From: Pseudomonas sp. GR 6-02 | Lineage (GTDB): Bacteria > Pseudomonadota > Gammaproteobacteria > Pseudomonadales > Pseudomonadaceae | Direction of reading: 5' to 3' | DNA: 64,000 nucleotides | NCBI RefSeq assembly: GCF_001655615.1 | Contig: NZ_CP011567.1 | Location: 3,047,001 to 3,111,000, forward strand | In this document: piece by piece, positions 16,608 through 25,484 of the stretch | How positions within the stretch are numbered: position 1 is the first letter of the stretch | Layout of the letters: every line of letters begins with the position of its first letter | Program-made: the position numbers and the translations under genes | The notes under the pieces: model-generated | What the model saw: the letters and a program-made list of their open reading frames with translations, nothing else | Database searches by the model: none | Told to the model about the DNA's origin: nothing

Positions 16608-18845
16608 TCAGGACGGTTGCTCCGAGCGGGTCAAAGGAAGGTTCAGCCAGCGTCGGCCGGTAGCGTTCGCCACGGCATTGCCGAGGGCGGCGGCCATCGG
16701 TCCCTGGACGATTTCGGCGGCGCCGAGAAACGGCTGTCCCGGCTGGTCGAGCAGGTGCACGTCGACCTTTTTCGGCACCTGCGAAAAGCGCAGGATCGGG
16801 TAGCCACTCCAGTCGTAACTGCGTATGCCCCCGGCGTCATAGGCGACTTTTTCATACAGCGTCCAACTGGTGGACTGCACGATCCCGCCTTCCACCTGGT
16901 TGCGCAGGCCATCGGGATTGACGATTTGCCCGACGTCTACCGCCGTGACGACGTGATCGACCTGCACCTCGCCGGTCTGCGGATGTACGCGCAAGCGCAC
17001 CGCGATCGCGCAATAGCCCATGATGTTTTTGTAGCGGGCAAACGCGAAGCCGATGCCCGCGCCAGGTTCGCTGCTTTTTTGCGACCAGCCGATGGCGTCG
17101 CGCACGCGCTCCACCACGGCCCGCGCCCGGGGATCCGCCAGATGGGCAAGGCGCAAGGCCACCGGATCGCTCCCGGCCCTGGCGGCAAGCTCATCGATGC
17201 ACGCCTCGATTGCGAAGATGTTGATGTGCGCGCCCAGCGAGCGCATGGCAGAGGTGCGAAACGGCATCTCAGTGACGAAGTTCATGTTGATGCGCGTGGA
17301 TGCCAGCGTGTACAGCGGCACGGCATTGCGATCGCCGTCGCCTTCAGGTTGAGCGATGGGCACCGAAGGCGCGGAGGTGAACGGTCGGGCCAGCAGTCGC
17401 GCCGGCAGCAACCGGCCCGCGTTGACGATGCGTTCGTTATGCGGCGTGGTCCACAGTTCATAGTTCCAGTCCTGCAGTCGACCTTGCGCATCAAGATTGG
17501 CCTGCACTTCAGTCACCATCGCCGAGCTGTAGGGTTCCCAGAGATTTTCCTGCTCGCGCATCCACTGCACTCGCACCGGCGTGCCCGGTATTCGCATGGC
17601 AATCAACGCCGCGTCGGCCGCTGCATCGTCTGCGCCGTTGTGGCCGTAACAACCGGACCCTTCGGTGTGGATACAGCGAACGCGCTCGGGCGGTAGCCGC
17701 ACCATTTCGGCGATCCCGGCGCGCAGCGGATACACGCCTTGGGTGTGGGTCCAGACGGTGAGGGTGCCGTCCTTGAACCAGGCCACGGCGCAGGACGGGC
17801 CGATGGATCCGTGCATCAGGTATTGCTTGGTCACGCGCGCTCGATAGCTCTTGTCGGTCGCCACCTGTGGGGTGCCCTCATGGCTGATCGGGTAGCGGCG
17901 TGAAGGCAGGCGCTCGAGCAATGTGTGGATGTCCCGTGACTCGGGTATCGCTTGTCCACCGCTCCAGCGCGCCGATTCATATCCGCTGCGCATGGCCTTG
18001 ATCGCTTGCCATTCATCACGCGCCACCACGGCAAGGTAATTGCCGTCGCGAATCACCTGCACAACCCCGGACAACGTTTTCATCGACTCCGCGTCGAAGG
18101 CCTCCAGCGTGCAGCCGGGACGAGGAGGGCGAATGACCCGAGCGTGCAGCATGCCCGGCAGACGAATGTCCTGAACAAATGCAGGACCGCCGCTGACTTT
18201 TGCCGGAATATCCAGCCGTTGCAGCGAATGCCCGATCAGCTTGAAGCCCGTCGCGGGCATTGCCGGCGATTCGGACTTGGCATAGAGGTGCAGATCGACG
18301 TTTTCGACGGCGTCAGCGTAGGACATTCGTTGTCCGGCAGGGCCGTGAATGACGCCTTCCTGCGTCGTCAACAGTGGCGGTGCCACCTCCCAGCTGCGCC
18401 CGGCCGACTGCAGCAATAACTCACGCACCTGCGCCGCCGCGTTGAACAGCGCGGTGCCGCTGTCGAAAATGCTATGGCTGCCAGCGGTGTAGCCTTCGTT
18501 GGGCGTCAGGGCAGTGTCGGCCGTCAGCAGGTTGATCGCCGTCGGCGAAACCTCCAGACGTTCGGCGGCAATTTGCAGCAAGGCTGTTTTGACGCCAGTG
18601 CCCAATTCGACCTTGCCGGTGTAGACGGTGATGCCTTCAGGGCCCACGCGGATCCACGCATCGAGGTAGGGATTGGTGCGCAGGCTGCCGGGCAGATCAG
18701 GTGCCAACACCACCGTGCCGAGTGTATCCACTTCGGTGTCGGCCCATGCACGACGCGCTGCCGGCACCAGGGTAAACGCCACCAGCAAGGCACCCCCACG
18801 CAAGAAAGCCCGGCGACTGTGGTCGACTTTTTTCTCCATCGTCAT
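16608..18845 (-). CDS. Molybdopterin-binding subunit of a periplasmic aldehyde/isoquinoline-type dehydrogenase
   Basis: This is the large subunit of the xanthine oxidase family, IorB/CoxL type, that oxidises aldehydes or N-heterocycles. The 745-residue protein starts with a twin-arginine signal (SRRAFLRGGALLVAFTLVPA, residues 10-29), so the folded holoenzyme is exported. It carries the two-part Mo-binding domain, and ends FLGAAEIVQGPMAAALGNAV. The start overlaps the stop of the 2Fe-2S gene (ATGA). Electrons would go through the 2Fe-2S subunit to the triheme cytochrome. The substrate cannot be told from sequence. Confidence 0.9.
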   Translation of the reverse strand: MTMEKKVDHSRRAFLRGGALLVAFTLVPAARRAWADTEVDTLGTVVLAPDLPGSLRTNPYLDAWIRVGPEGITVYTGKVELGTGVKTALLQIAAERLEVSPTAINLLTADTALTPNEGYTAGSHSIFDSGTALFNAAAQVRELLLQSAGRSWEVAPPLLTTQEGVIHGPAGQRMSYADAVENVDLHLYAKSESPAMPATGFKLIGHSLQRLDIPAKVSGGPAFVQDIRLPGMLHARVIRPPRPGCTLEAFDAESMKTLSGVVQVIRDGNYLAVVARDEWQAIKAMRSGYESARWSGGQAIPESRDIHTLLERLPSRRYPISHEGTPQVATDKSYRARVTKQYLMHGSIGPSCAVAWFKDGTLTVWTHTQGVYPLRAGIAEMVRLPPERVRCIHTEGSGCYGHNGADDAAADAALIAMRIPGTPVRVQWMREQENLWEPYSSAMVTEVQANLDAQGRLQDWNYELWTTPHNERIVNAGRLLPARLLARPFTSAPSVPIAQPEGDGDRNAVPLYTLASTRINMNFVTEMPFRTSAMRSLGAHINIFAIEACIDELAARAGSDPVALRLAHLADPRARAVVERVRDAIGWSQKSSEPGAGIGFAFARYKNIMGYCAIAVRLRVHPQTGEVQVDHVVTAVDVGQIVNPDGLRNQVEGGIVQSTSWTLYEKVAYDAGGIRSYDWSGYPILRFSQVPKKVDVHLLDQPGQPFLGAAEIVQGPMAAALGNAVANATGRRWLNLPLTRSEQPS

Positions 18846-19315
18846 GTCGCACTCCCGTTTTGCCCGGCCATCAGGCTGATTGCCTCGATAATCCGCAGGT
18901 GGGTGCCGCAACGACACAGGTTGCCTGCCATGTGCTCGCGAATGGTCTGCTCGTCCGGGTGCGGATTGCTCTCCAGCAATGACTGCGCGCGCATCAGCAT
19001 GCCGGCGATGCAGTAGCCGCATTGGGCCGCCTGTTTGTCGATAAAGGCTTTTTGCAAAGGGCCGGGATGTTCGGCAGAACCGAGGCTTTCAACCGTTCGA
19101 ACCTTCTTGCCCTCAAGGCCCGCGCAGGGCGTCACACAAGAAAAGACCGGCTTGTCGTCGACGATGACCGTACAGGCGCCGCACTGCCCCAAACCACACC
19201 CGTATTTGGCGCCGTTCAGCCCCAGATGATTACGCAGCGCATAGAGCAGCGGCATGTCAGGTTCCAGCTCCAATGCATGGGCCGAGCCGTTGACGTTGAG
19301 CGTGACTTGGGTCAT
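18842..19315 (-). CDS. (2Fe-2S)-binding subunit of the molybdenum dehydrogenase
   Basis: The 157-residue subunit has both expected clusters: a plant-ferredoxin-type site (YGCGLGQCGACTVIVD with the fourth Cys in PVFSCVTPC) and a C-terminal helical domain with QCGYCIAGM and NLCRCGTH. It relays electrons from the Mo centre to the cytochrome. It has no signal peptide of its own and probably hitch-hikes on the Tat export of the large subunit. Both neighbours overlap it by ATGA. Confidence 0.94.
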   Translation of the reverse strand: MTQVTLNVNGSAHALELEPDMPLLYALRNHLGLNGAKYGCGLGQCGACTVIVDDKPVFSCVTPCAGLEGKKVRTVESLGSAEHPGPLQKAFIDKQAAQCGYCIAGMLMRAQSLLESNPHPDEQTIREHMAGNLCRCGTHLRIIEAISLMAGQNGSAT

Positions 19316-20592
19316 TTCGTCTCCTGACGGATCGCTTCAATAGTGGAAGAAAGCTCTGTCCAGGGTTGGTCAGGCCTGGCTTGCTGGCGCAGGTATGACG
19401 CCAGGGCGATGAGTTGAACGTTGTCCAGGCTGGCGGCAAACGGCGGCATGACCGGTCCGGGCACGCCCGGCATTGCCGGCACGCCTTCGAGCACGGTTTT
19501 CAGGAAGTTGCGTGCGCTTGGGGCTTGCAGTGCCGAGGTGCGATTCAGCGCCGGACGCCCGTCGATCTCGCGCATCGGCGCCGCAGGGGCATGACAACCG
19601 GCGCAGGCACTGGCGAACAGCAGGGCGCCGCTGGTCTGGTCCAAGGTCTCAACGTTCCCGGCGCCGGGTTGGATTTCGGTGATCGCAGCCCTGGTTTGCA
19701 GGCTCAGCAAATACTCGGCAATCGCCTCGGCGTCACTGACCGGCAAGCGAGCCAGACTGAGGCTGACCGGGCGCATCGGGCCCGCGGCTGTGCCGTGCCC
19801 GTCCACCACTTCTGCCCGCAGATAGTGGACCAACTGCTCAGTGCTGCACGGGTTTGTGCGACGGGCCATGCCGAGCAGCGAAGGCGCCTCCCAGCCATCT
19901 ACCTCTCCGCCCGCGAGGCTTTCGCCGGACTTCTCGGCACCGATCAGGTTCAACGGTGAATGGCAGCCCGCACAGTGGCCGGGGCCTTCAACCAGATAAC
20001 GTCCGCGATTCCACGCTTCAGATTGCTGCGCCACCGGCGTCAGCGGCTTTGCATGCAGGAACAGCAGATTCCAGAACGACACCAGCGGCCGGATGTTCAT
20101 CGGGAAATTCATGCGGTTTTGCATGGCCGGTGAGTTCACGGCAGGACTGCTCATCAAGTACGCATACGCGTCGGCAATGTCGCCTTCGCTCATGCGCCGG
20201 TAGTGCACGTACGGGAAGGCGGGGTACAGGAAGTGGCCGTCGCGGGAGATCCCTTCACGCATCGCCCGCTCGAACGCCGGCAGTGACCATTGGCCGATAC
20301 CGGTCTGCGGATCAGGTGTGATGTTGGTGCTATAGAGCGTGCCGAACGGCGTCACCAGCGGCAGCCCGCCTGCCATGTATTGACCGCCCGGACGCGTATG
20401 GCACACCGCACAATCGCCTGCTTCGACCACCCGCGCACCGCGCTGCAATTGCGCGGCATCGAACGTTCGCGGGCGCTCAATCGGTGCTATCGCCGGGCGC
20501 CATATCAGCATCGCTGCGCCGATTGCACCTATCGAAGCGAGGACGGCCGCGCTGATCCAGAGGGGGCTGGATCTCAGGAAATTGCCCTTCAT
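19312..20592 (-). CDS. Membrane-anchored triheme cytochrome c, electron acceptor of the dehydrogenase
   Basis: The protein of about 426 residues has an N-terminal membrane helix (PLWISAAVLASIGAIGAAMLIW) and three heme c motifs: CAVCH near residue 61, CAGCH near 210 and CAGCH near 335. It resembles the cytochrome subunits of alcohol and gluconate dehydrogenases that pass electrons to quinone. Its stop overlaps the 2Fe-2S start (ATGA). I prefer ATG 20592, which overlaps the stop of a short upstream ORF; an in-frame TTG at 20604 is possible. Neither has a ribosome site of its own. Confidence 0.88.
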   Translation of the reverse strand: MKGNFLRSSPLWISAAVLASIGAIGAAMLIWRPAIAPIERPRTFDAAQLQRGARVVEAGDCAVCHTRPGGQYMAGGLPLVTPFGTLYSTNITPDPQTGIGQWSLPAFERAMREGISRDGHFLYPAFPYVHYRRMSEGDIADAYAYLMSSPAVNSPAMQNRMNFPMNIRPLVSFWNLLFLHAKPLTPVAQQSEAWNRGRYLVEGPGHCAGCHSPLNLIGAEKSGESLAGGEVDGWEAPSLLGMARRTNPCSTEQLVHYLRAEVVDGHGTAAGPMRPVSLSLARLPVSDAEAIAEYLLSLQTRAAITEIQPGAGNVETLDQTSGALLFASACAGCHAPAAPMREIDGRPALNRTSALQAPSARNFLKTVLEGVPAMPGVPGPVMPPFAASLDNVQLIALASYLRQQARPDQPWTELSSTIEAIRQETK

Positions 20593-20648
20593 GAGGGTTT
20601 GCAACGCGAGAGGCGCGCAATGCGCATCGATGAGGGATTCGGGATCAT
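20589..20648 (-). CDS. Possible 19-residue leader peptide before the triheme cytochrome
   Basis: A strong AAGGAG lies before ATG 20648, which opens a 19-codon frame (MIPNPSSMRIARLSRCKPS). Its TGA overlaps the cytochrome ATG as ATGA. The cytochrome start itself has no ribosome site, so coupling through this leader would explain how it is translated. Alternatively the AAGGAG serves a start I have misjudged through a sequence error. It is the only good initiation signal at the head of this operon. Confidence 0.4.
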   Translation of the reverse strand: MIPNPSSMRIARLSRCKPS

Positions 20649-20889
20649 GAACAGCTCCTTGAGCATCCGGGGGAAGGGCGCTGATGGAGAGCCCTGCGCC
20701 AAGTGCCCAAGGTTAGAGAAAGCGCAAGCGCCGGAGTATTGCCACGTCGCGCAATAGCGCTTTGCGCCAACGGCAACGCCGGGGTCGTTGCGGATGGCGC
20801 ATCACTCCGTTGCAGGGGGCACGGATTCTCTGCATCGACCCGTGCCCTTAGCCTTGGCATCACTTTCCCGAACTCAACGAGGTGTCATC

Positions 20890-22089
20890 ATGCTCACGGG
20901 TAACCCCGCAGCAGCGGCCAAGGCCGAACAGCCTGCTTCACTCTCCGGCCTGATGGTCGCGTTCCTGGCATTTTGCTGCGGCGCGGTCGTGGCCAACCTC
21001 TATTACGCCCAGCCGATTGTCGAATTGATCGCGCCGCAGATCGGCCTGTCCAGCGCCAATGCCAGCCTGATCGTTTCACTCACACAGTTTGGTTATGCGC
21101 TGGGTCTGCTGTTGCTGGTGCCGCTGGCCGACCTGATGGAAAACCGGCGCCTGGTCGTGGGTTTCACCCTCGCGGCGAGCGTTACGCTGTTGTGTGCCGG
21201 GCTGACGCACTCGCCGTCGATGTTCCTCGTGTTTTCCTTGCTGATCGGCCTTACTTCGGTTGCGGTGCAGATTCTGGTGCCACTGGCGGCGCATCTGGCG
21301 CCCGAAGCCACGCGCGGTCGTGTGGTGGGCAATATCATGAGCGGGCTGCTGCTGGGCATTCTGTTGTCGCGTCCGCTGTCCAGCCTGCTGGTGGAAGTGT
21401 TCGGCTGGCGCGGGGTGTTTTACAGCGCGGCGGCACTGATGGCCGTCATCGCCCTGATCACCGCGGCTGCGCTGCCGCGCCGTGTGCCAACGCATCAGGC
21501 GACTTATGCCGCGCTGATCGGCTCGGTGTTTACCCTGGCTCGTCGCCATCCGGTGCTGCGTCAACGTTCGTTGTATCAGGGGTTATTGTTCGCCAGCTTC
21601 AGCCTGTTCTGGACGCTTGCACCGATTGAGCTGATGCGTCACCACGGTTTCAGCCAGGCGCAGGTGGCGATTTTTGCCCTGGTCGGAGCGGTAGGTGCAA
21701 TCGCTGCGCCGATTGCCGGGCGCTTGGCCGATGCCGGTCACGGCCGCCGCGGAACACGGGTCGCACTGCTGCTGGCACCGGTTTCATTGTTGATCGCTGC
21801 GCTGCCCGGCAGCAGCTACCTGTGGCTGGTGGTGTGTGCGGTGCTGCTGGATTTCGCCGTGCAACTGAACATGGTGCTGGGCCAGCGCGAGGTGTACGCC
21901 ATCGACCCGCACAGCCGGGCACGCCTCAACGCCGTGTACATGACCAGTATCTTCGTTGGCGGTGCCTTGGGATCGCTGGTGGCGAGCCCGCTCTACGAGC
22001 ACTTCGGCTGGAACCTGTCTGCCGCGTCGGTGGCATTGCTCCCGACCCTGGCTTTGGTGATGTTCCTCGGCCGCAAGGCCAATGCCTGA
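20890..22089 (+). CDS. MFS transporter (drug/metabolite efflux type)
   Basis: The protein of about 399 residues has 12 predicted membrane segments, starting GLMVAFLAFCCGAVVANLYYAQPIVE. The loop motif after helix 2 is degenerate (PLADLMENRR). It resembles the YnfM/Bcr-like group of proton-coupled exporters. ATG 20890 is preceded by CGAGGTG. The following LysR gene, 99 nt downstream on the same strand, may regulate it. The substrate is unknown. Confidence 0.85.
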   Translation: MLTGNPAAAAKAEQPASLSGLMVAFLAFCCGAVVANLYYAQPIVELIAPQIGLSSANASLIVSLTQFGYALGLLLLVPLADLMENRRLVVGFTLAASVTLLCAGLTHSPSMFLVFSLLIGLTSVAVQILVPLAAHLAPEATRGRVVGNIMSGLLLGILLSRPLSSLLVEVFGWRGVFYSAAALMAVIALITAAALPRRVPTHQATYAALIGSVFTLARRHPVLRQRSLYQGLLFASFSLFWTLAPIELMRHHGFSQAQVAIFALVGAVGAIAAPIAGRLADAGHGRRGTRVALLLAPVSLLIAALPGSSYLWLVVCAVLLDFAVQLNMVLGQREVYAIDPHSRARLNAVYMTSIFVGGALGSLVASPLYEHFGWNLSAASVALLPTLALVMFLGRKANA

Positions 22090-22188
22090 GCGCCAGGCGC
22101 CGGGGAATCCGGTGAAGCACCGTCATACAAGACGGTTGGCGAACGGTGATGCACAATCACACCGTTCCCTTTTGACCGGATTCCGCTT

Positions 22189-23118
22189 ATGGACAAGTTG
22201 CTGGCACTGAAGATGTTTGTTGAAACCGTGCGTTGCGGCGGTTATTCGTCCGCGGCGCGCAAGCTCGGCATCTCGACATCTTCGGTCACTCGCCAGGTGG
22301 CGGGGCTGGAAAACGAGCTCGGCGCCAGCCTGCTCAACCGCACGACACGCAACACCAGCGTGACCGTCGCCGGGCAAACCTATTTCGAAAAGGCTGTGGC
22401 GATTCTTGACGCCATCGACGAAGCCGATGCCGTGGTTGCCGACCGTGGCAGCGAGGCGCAAGGACGCCTGCGGATCAGCGTCCCTGTCGAGTTCGGTCGG
22501 CGGATCATCGCGCCGCATCTGGGCCGTTTGCTCGAGCGCCATCCGGGGCTGGAAATAAGCGTGTCGTTGAGCGATCAGGTCAGCGACCTGCTGAGCGAAC
22601 AGATCGACGTGTCGGTGCGTCTGGGATCGTCGGTGGTCAGTGAAGACATCGTCAGTAAACGGGTAGGGGCCTTCCAGCGCTGGGTGGTGGCCAGCCCGGA
22701 TTACCTGAGCCGCCACACGGCGCCGTGTCATCCTCGCGACTTGCTCGAGCACCAATGCCTGCGCTTTGATTACGCTGGTTCGCACCAGTGCTGGACGTTC
22801 CAGGGCGACAAGGAAACCATCCAGCTCAATGTGCACGGCCGCCTGCAAAGCAACAACGCCGACATCCTGCGCGAAGCGGCAATCGCCGGCGGCGGGGTGA
22901 CCCTGTTGGCCGACTGGCTGGTACGCGACGATGTCGCCGCAGGCCGGCTGACACGGTTGTTGGAGCATTACGAAGTCAACCCCGGCAGTGCAAGCAGTTG
23001 CATCAATGCGCTGTACTTGCCCAATCACCGGGGCTCTAGCCGGATCAATGTGTTTATCGATTTTCTAGAGGAAATCCTCACGCCTGGCGTGTCAGCTATA
23101 CAAATGGCTGGCCAGTAA
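22189..23118 (+). CDS. LysR-family transcriptional regulator
   Basis: The 309-residue protein has the LysR helix-turn-helix at about residues 3-60 (ARKLGISTSSVTRQVAGLENELG) and an effector domain (about 90-295) of the CrgA/PecT-like branch. It follows the MFS exporter gene, and the last 23 bases overlap the 3' end of the convergent small gene. It probably acts on the neighbouring transporter, which is inferred. Confidence 0.88.
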   Translation: MDKLLALKMFVETVRCGGYSSAARKLGISTSSVTRQVAGLENELGASLLNRTTRNTSVTVAGQTYFEKAVAILDAIDEADAVVADRGSEAQGRLRISVPVEFGRRIIAPHLGRLLERHPGLEISVSLSDQVSDLLSEQIDVSVRLGSSVVSEDIVSKRVGAFQRWVVASPDYLSRHTAPCHPRDLLEHQCLRFDYAGSHQCWTFQGDKETIQLNVHGRLQSNNADILREAAIAGGGVTLLADWLVRDDVAAGRLTRLLEHYEVNPGSASSCINALYLPNHRGSSRINVFIDFLEEILTPGVSAIQMAGQ

Positions 23119-23380
23119 AGCCACGCGGTAGCCGTTGCAGTCCGGGCATCTCGATCAGCCGTTGGGTCCACTCTGTGCGCCAGTCGTTGGCGGCGTGGGT
23201 GGCTTTGGCTTTGCGTGCGGCCCGACGTGCGGCGTTGCGTTCGGCTTTGCGCGCTTCCTTGTACGCATCGGTGTTGCGGCAGCTTCTGCATTTCACCCGG
23301 TTCAATATGCTGCTGGAAGTGAGGTTGCTGCCTTTGTGCCCGCAGGCCAGGTGCCCGCCGACTTTGAAGTGAGTGACCAT
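23096..23380 (-). CDS. Small basic hypothetical protein with Cys/His pairs
   Basis: The 94-residue protein shows CGH (residues 13-15) and CRSC (31-34), which could form a zinc site. A strongly basic helix (YKEARKAERNAARRAARKAK) follows, so nucleic-acid binding is plausible. The start is ATG 23380 with GGAGTATG upstream. It overlaps the convergent LysR gene by 23 nt at the 3' ends. I do not recognise a named family. Confidence 0.65.
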   Translation of the reverse strand: MVTHFKVGGHLACGHKGSNLTSSSILNRVKCRSCRNTDAYKEARKAERNAARRAARKAKATHAANDWRTEWTQRLIEMPGLQRLPRGFTGQPFV

Positions 23381-23453
23381 GGGACATACTCCTTCGTGAT
23401 GTGTAAGCGTTCGACACCTGGCGGGTGAGGGCGTTCGTTCGCGTTACGGCAGG

Positions 23454-23483
23454 CAAAAAAATGGCCCGCATGCGGGCGGGCCA
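23454..23483 (-). terminator. Intrinsic terminator (minus strand)
   Basis: On the minus strand GGCCCGCCCGCATGCGGGCC is followed by ATTTTTTT. No ORF lies between it and the preceding terminator at 23561-23588, so it may end a short non-coding transcript. Confidence 0.65.
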
Positions 23484-23560
23484 GGGGATGTTTTCAAAGG
23501 AGCAAGTGAACTGTAGGAGTTCGGTTGTGAAGGCGGTGTGAAATGGCCGAAGGCACGAAT

Positions 23561-23588
23561 AAAAAAAGCCCGGCAAAACGGGCCGGGT
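23561..23588 (-). terminator. Intrinsic terminator after the small gene at 23679-23927
   Basis: On the minus strand CCCGGCC-CGTTTT-GCCGGG is followed by CTTTTTTT. It lies about 90 nt past the stop of the small hypothetical gene. Confidence 0.75.
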
Positions 23589-23678
23589 TGGGATGTAGCG
23601 CGAGTCTGGCAGGCAGGCATAACCACGGTGACGAAGAGGTCACCGCTCAGGTGTGCTGGATTGGACTCTGTCCCTGGC

Positions 23679-23927
23679 TCAAATAACGCGGTCGCCTGAT
23701 TTGAACCGAGGCAGTGGCGGCTCGACATGTTTGAGTGCAGACAACGCGCTGCGAATCTGCGGCGTGTCCTTCTCGATGTCGTTCAAGCGGTCACGAATCC
23801 TGAGCGCTGTCGGATGCCCCCCTTGATGATCGACCCAGTCGGCGATCTCCTTGCACGCAGCAGCAAGGCGGGCCTGACGGGAGTCAAGCAGGGTGAGCAG
23901 GGTGGCGATAGACTCTTTCTCGGACAT
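23679..23927 (-). CDS. Small hypothetical protein
   Basis: The product (82 residues from ATG 23927) is mainly helical with charged segments (ESIATLLTLLDSRQARLAAACKE) and ends in FKSGDRVI. A strong GGAGG sits eight bases before the ATG. A GTG three codons earlier is less likely. An intrinsic terminator follows at 23561-23588, so it is probably monocistronic. I do not recognise a function. Confidence 0.65.
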   Translation of the reverse strand: MSEKESIATLLTLLDSRQARLAAACKEIADWVDHQGGHPTALRIRDRLNDIEKDTPQIRSALSALKHVEPPLPRFKSGDRVI

Positions 23928-23965
23928 GACAATCACCTCCGTTCAAGGAAATCGGCTAAAGGGCA

Positions 23966-23993
23966 ACAAAAAGCCCGCGGGGGAGCGAGCTTT
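23966..23993 (-). terminator. Terminator after the gene at 24060-24284
   Basis: On the minus strand AAAGCTCGC..GCGGGCTTTTT forms a GC-rich hairpin with a T-run, about 65 nt past the stop of the upstream small gene. Confidence 0.65.
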
Positions 23994-24059
23994 CTGCCGA
24001 TGGGTCGCTGGTCCTTCAGCTCCTTCAAGTATAGACCCGGAAAATGAAAGTGGCCGGCG

Positions 24060-24284
24060 TCAAGCCAACCCGTGCGAGACCGGCGAACTGGCCTCGTTAA
24101 GCCTGCGACATTCGCGCCTGGCGTCCTCTTCAAGATCGTAACCGTCACCGATAAAGCCGCGAGTACGGGTATCGATGATGCGATACCAGACGGCGGCGTC
24201 GGGCGGTGGGTGACCGGTTTCTCCGGCCCGGCGGCCATGAACGATGATCTTGTTGCAGCGTTTCACAACGAAAATGTCTTCCAT
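24060..24284 (-). CDS. Small hypothetical protein
   Basis: The product (74 residues from MEDIFVVKRC; an upstream in-frame ATG at 24320 would add 12) has a compact beta-rich look (NKIIVHGRRAGE, VWYRIIDTRTRGFIGDGYDL) and then a charged helix. The family is unknown to me. It is followed by a terminator. It lies just downstream of modC but is separated from it by a 117-nt gap. Confidence 0.6.
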   Translation of the reverse strand: MEDIFVVKRCNKIIVHGRRAGETGHPPPDAAVWYRIIDTRTRGFIGDGYDLEEDARRECRRLNEASSPVSHGLA

Positions 24285-24401
24285 GGCGTCACCGAAGCTA
24301 TTCGTGTTCAGATCAAGCATAGAAGCCCATTGCGATCATGCAAAAAACTGGTGGGTCGTTCGTCGGTTCAGTGCCCCCTTGAATACGTCTCGGCGACGGG
24401 T

Positions 24402-25481
24402 TCAGGCCAGCACCGCCACCGCTTTGATCTGCGCCCAGAGTTGCTGGCCGGGGTGCACGCCCAGTTGATCCCGGGAGTAGCGGGTGATTCGCGCCAGCAG
24501 CGGTGTGCCGGCGGCATTCAGGCGGATCAGTACGTGAGCAGCGTTGTCGGCGCCGACTTCACTGATCACCGTGACCGGCAGGCGATTGAGGATGCTGCTC
24601 TGTTCGACGCCTTGCAGGCTCAGGCTGACATCCCGCGCCTGAACCTTGCAGCGCAATGCCTGGCCCTTGGTCATCGGCGCGTGGGCGACCCGAATGCTCA
24701 GGTCGGTGTCGGGCAGTTGCAAGGTCAGCAGCTGGTAGTCGGCGTCATAGGCGCTGACGTGCCCTTCGATCACCACGCCGGCGTCATCGCCCAGCGCCAG
24801 CGGCAGATCGAGCCGGGCCAGGGTTTCGCCGATGGCGCCGCTGGCCAAAGCCTTGCCGTTGCTGAGCAGGACGAGGTGATCGGCAAGCCGCGCGACTTCA
24901 TCCTGGGAATGGCTGACGTACAGCACGGGGATGTCGAGCTCATCGTGCAACCGTTGCAGGTACGGCAGGATTTCGTTTTTACGCTGGGTATCGAGCGCCG
25001 CCAGTGGCTCGTCCATCAACAACAGTTTGGGGCTGGTGAGCAGGGCACGGGCGATGCCGATACGCTGGCGCTCACCGCCTGAAAGATTCTGCGGATTGCG
25101 GTCGAGTAAATGGCCAATCCCCAGTAACTCCGTGGCATGCGCCATGTCGACCCGCCGCTGTTGGCGAGGGATGCGCTTGAGGCCGAATTCTAGATTGGCC
25201 CGCACCGACAGATGGTGAAACAGGCTGGCTTCCTGGAAAACATAACCCAGGGCGCGTTTATGCGGCGGGACGAAAATCCGCTTGTCGCTGTCCTGCCAGA
25301 CTTCATCGTTGATCTGGATAAAACCCTGCCCGGCCTGTTCCAGACCGGCGATGCAACGCAGGCAGGTGGTTTTGCCCGAACCGGAATGACCATAGAGCGC
25401 AGTCACTCCACGGCCGGGCAATTGCAAGTCGATATCCAGGGCAAATCCCGAATAGCTCAGTTTCAAGCGCGTTTGAATCAT
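24402..25481 (-). CDS. modC: Molybdate ABC transporter ATP-binding protein ModC
   Basis: This is the ATPase of the molybdate importer. The 359-residue protein has Walker [10 protein letters not shown] (residues 31-39), the signature [16 protein letters not shown], Walker [14 protein letters not shown] and the switch His in VSHSQDE. The C-terminal Mop-like domain (about 290-355) follows. It lies three bases downstream of modB. The operon supplies molybdenum for enzymes such as the dehydrogenase at 16.6-20.6 kb. Confidence 0.95.
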   Translation of the reverse strand: MIQTRLKLSYSGFALDIDLQLPGRGVTALYGHSGSGKTTCLRCIAGLEQAGQGFIQINDEVWQDSDKRIFVPPHKRALGYVFQEASLFHHLSVRANLEFGLKRIPRQQRRVDMAHATELLGIGHLLDRNPQNLSGGERQRIGIARALLTSPKLLLMDEPLAALDTQRKNEILPYLQRLHDELDIPVLYVSHSQDEVARLADHLVLLSNGKALASGAIGETLARLDLPLALGDDAGVVIEGHVSAYDADYQLLTLQLPDTDLSIRVAHAPMTKGQALRCKVQARDVSLSLQGVEQSSILNRLPVTVISEVGADNAAHVLIRLNAAGTPLLARITRYSRDQLGVHPGQQLWAQIKAVAVLA

Positions 25482-25484
25482 GGG

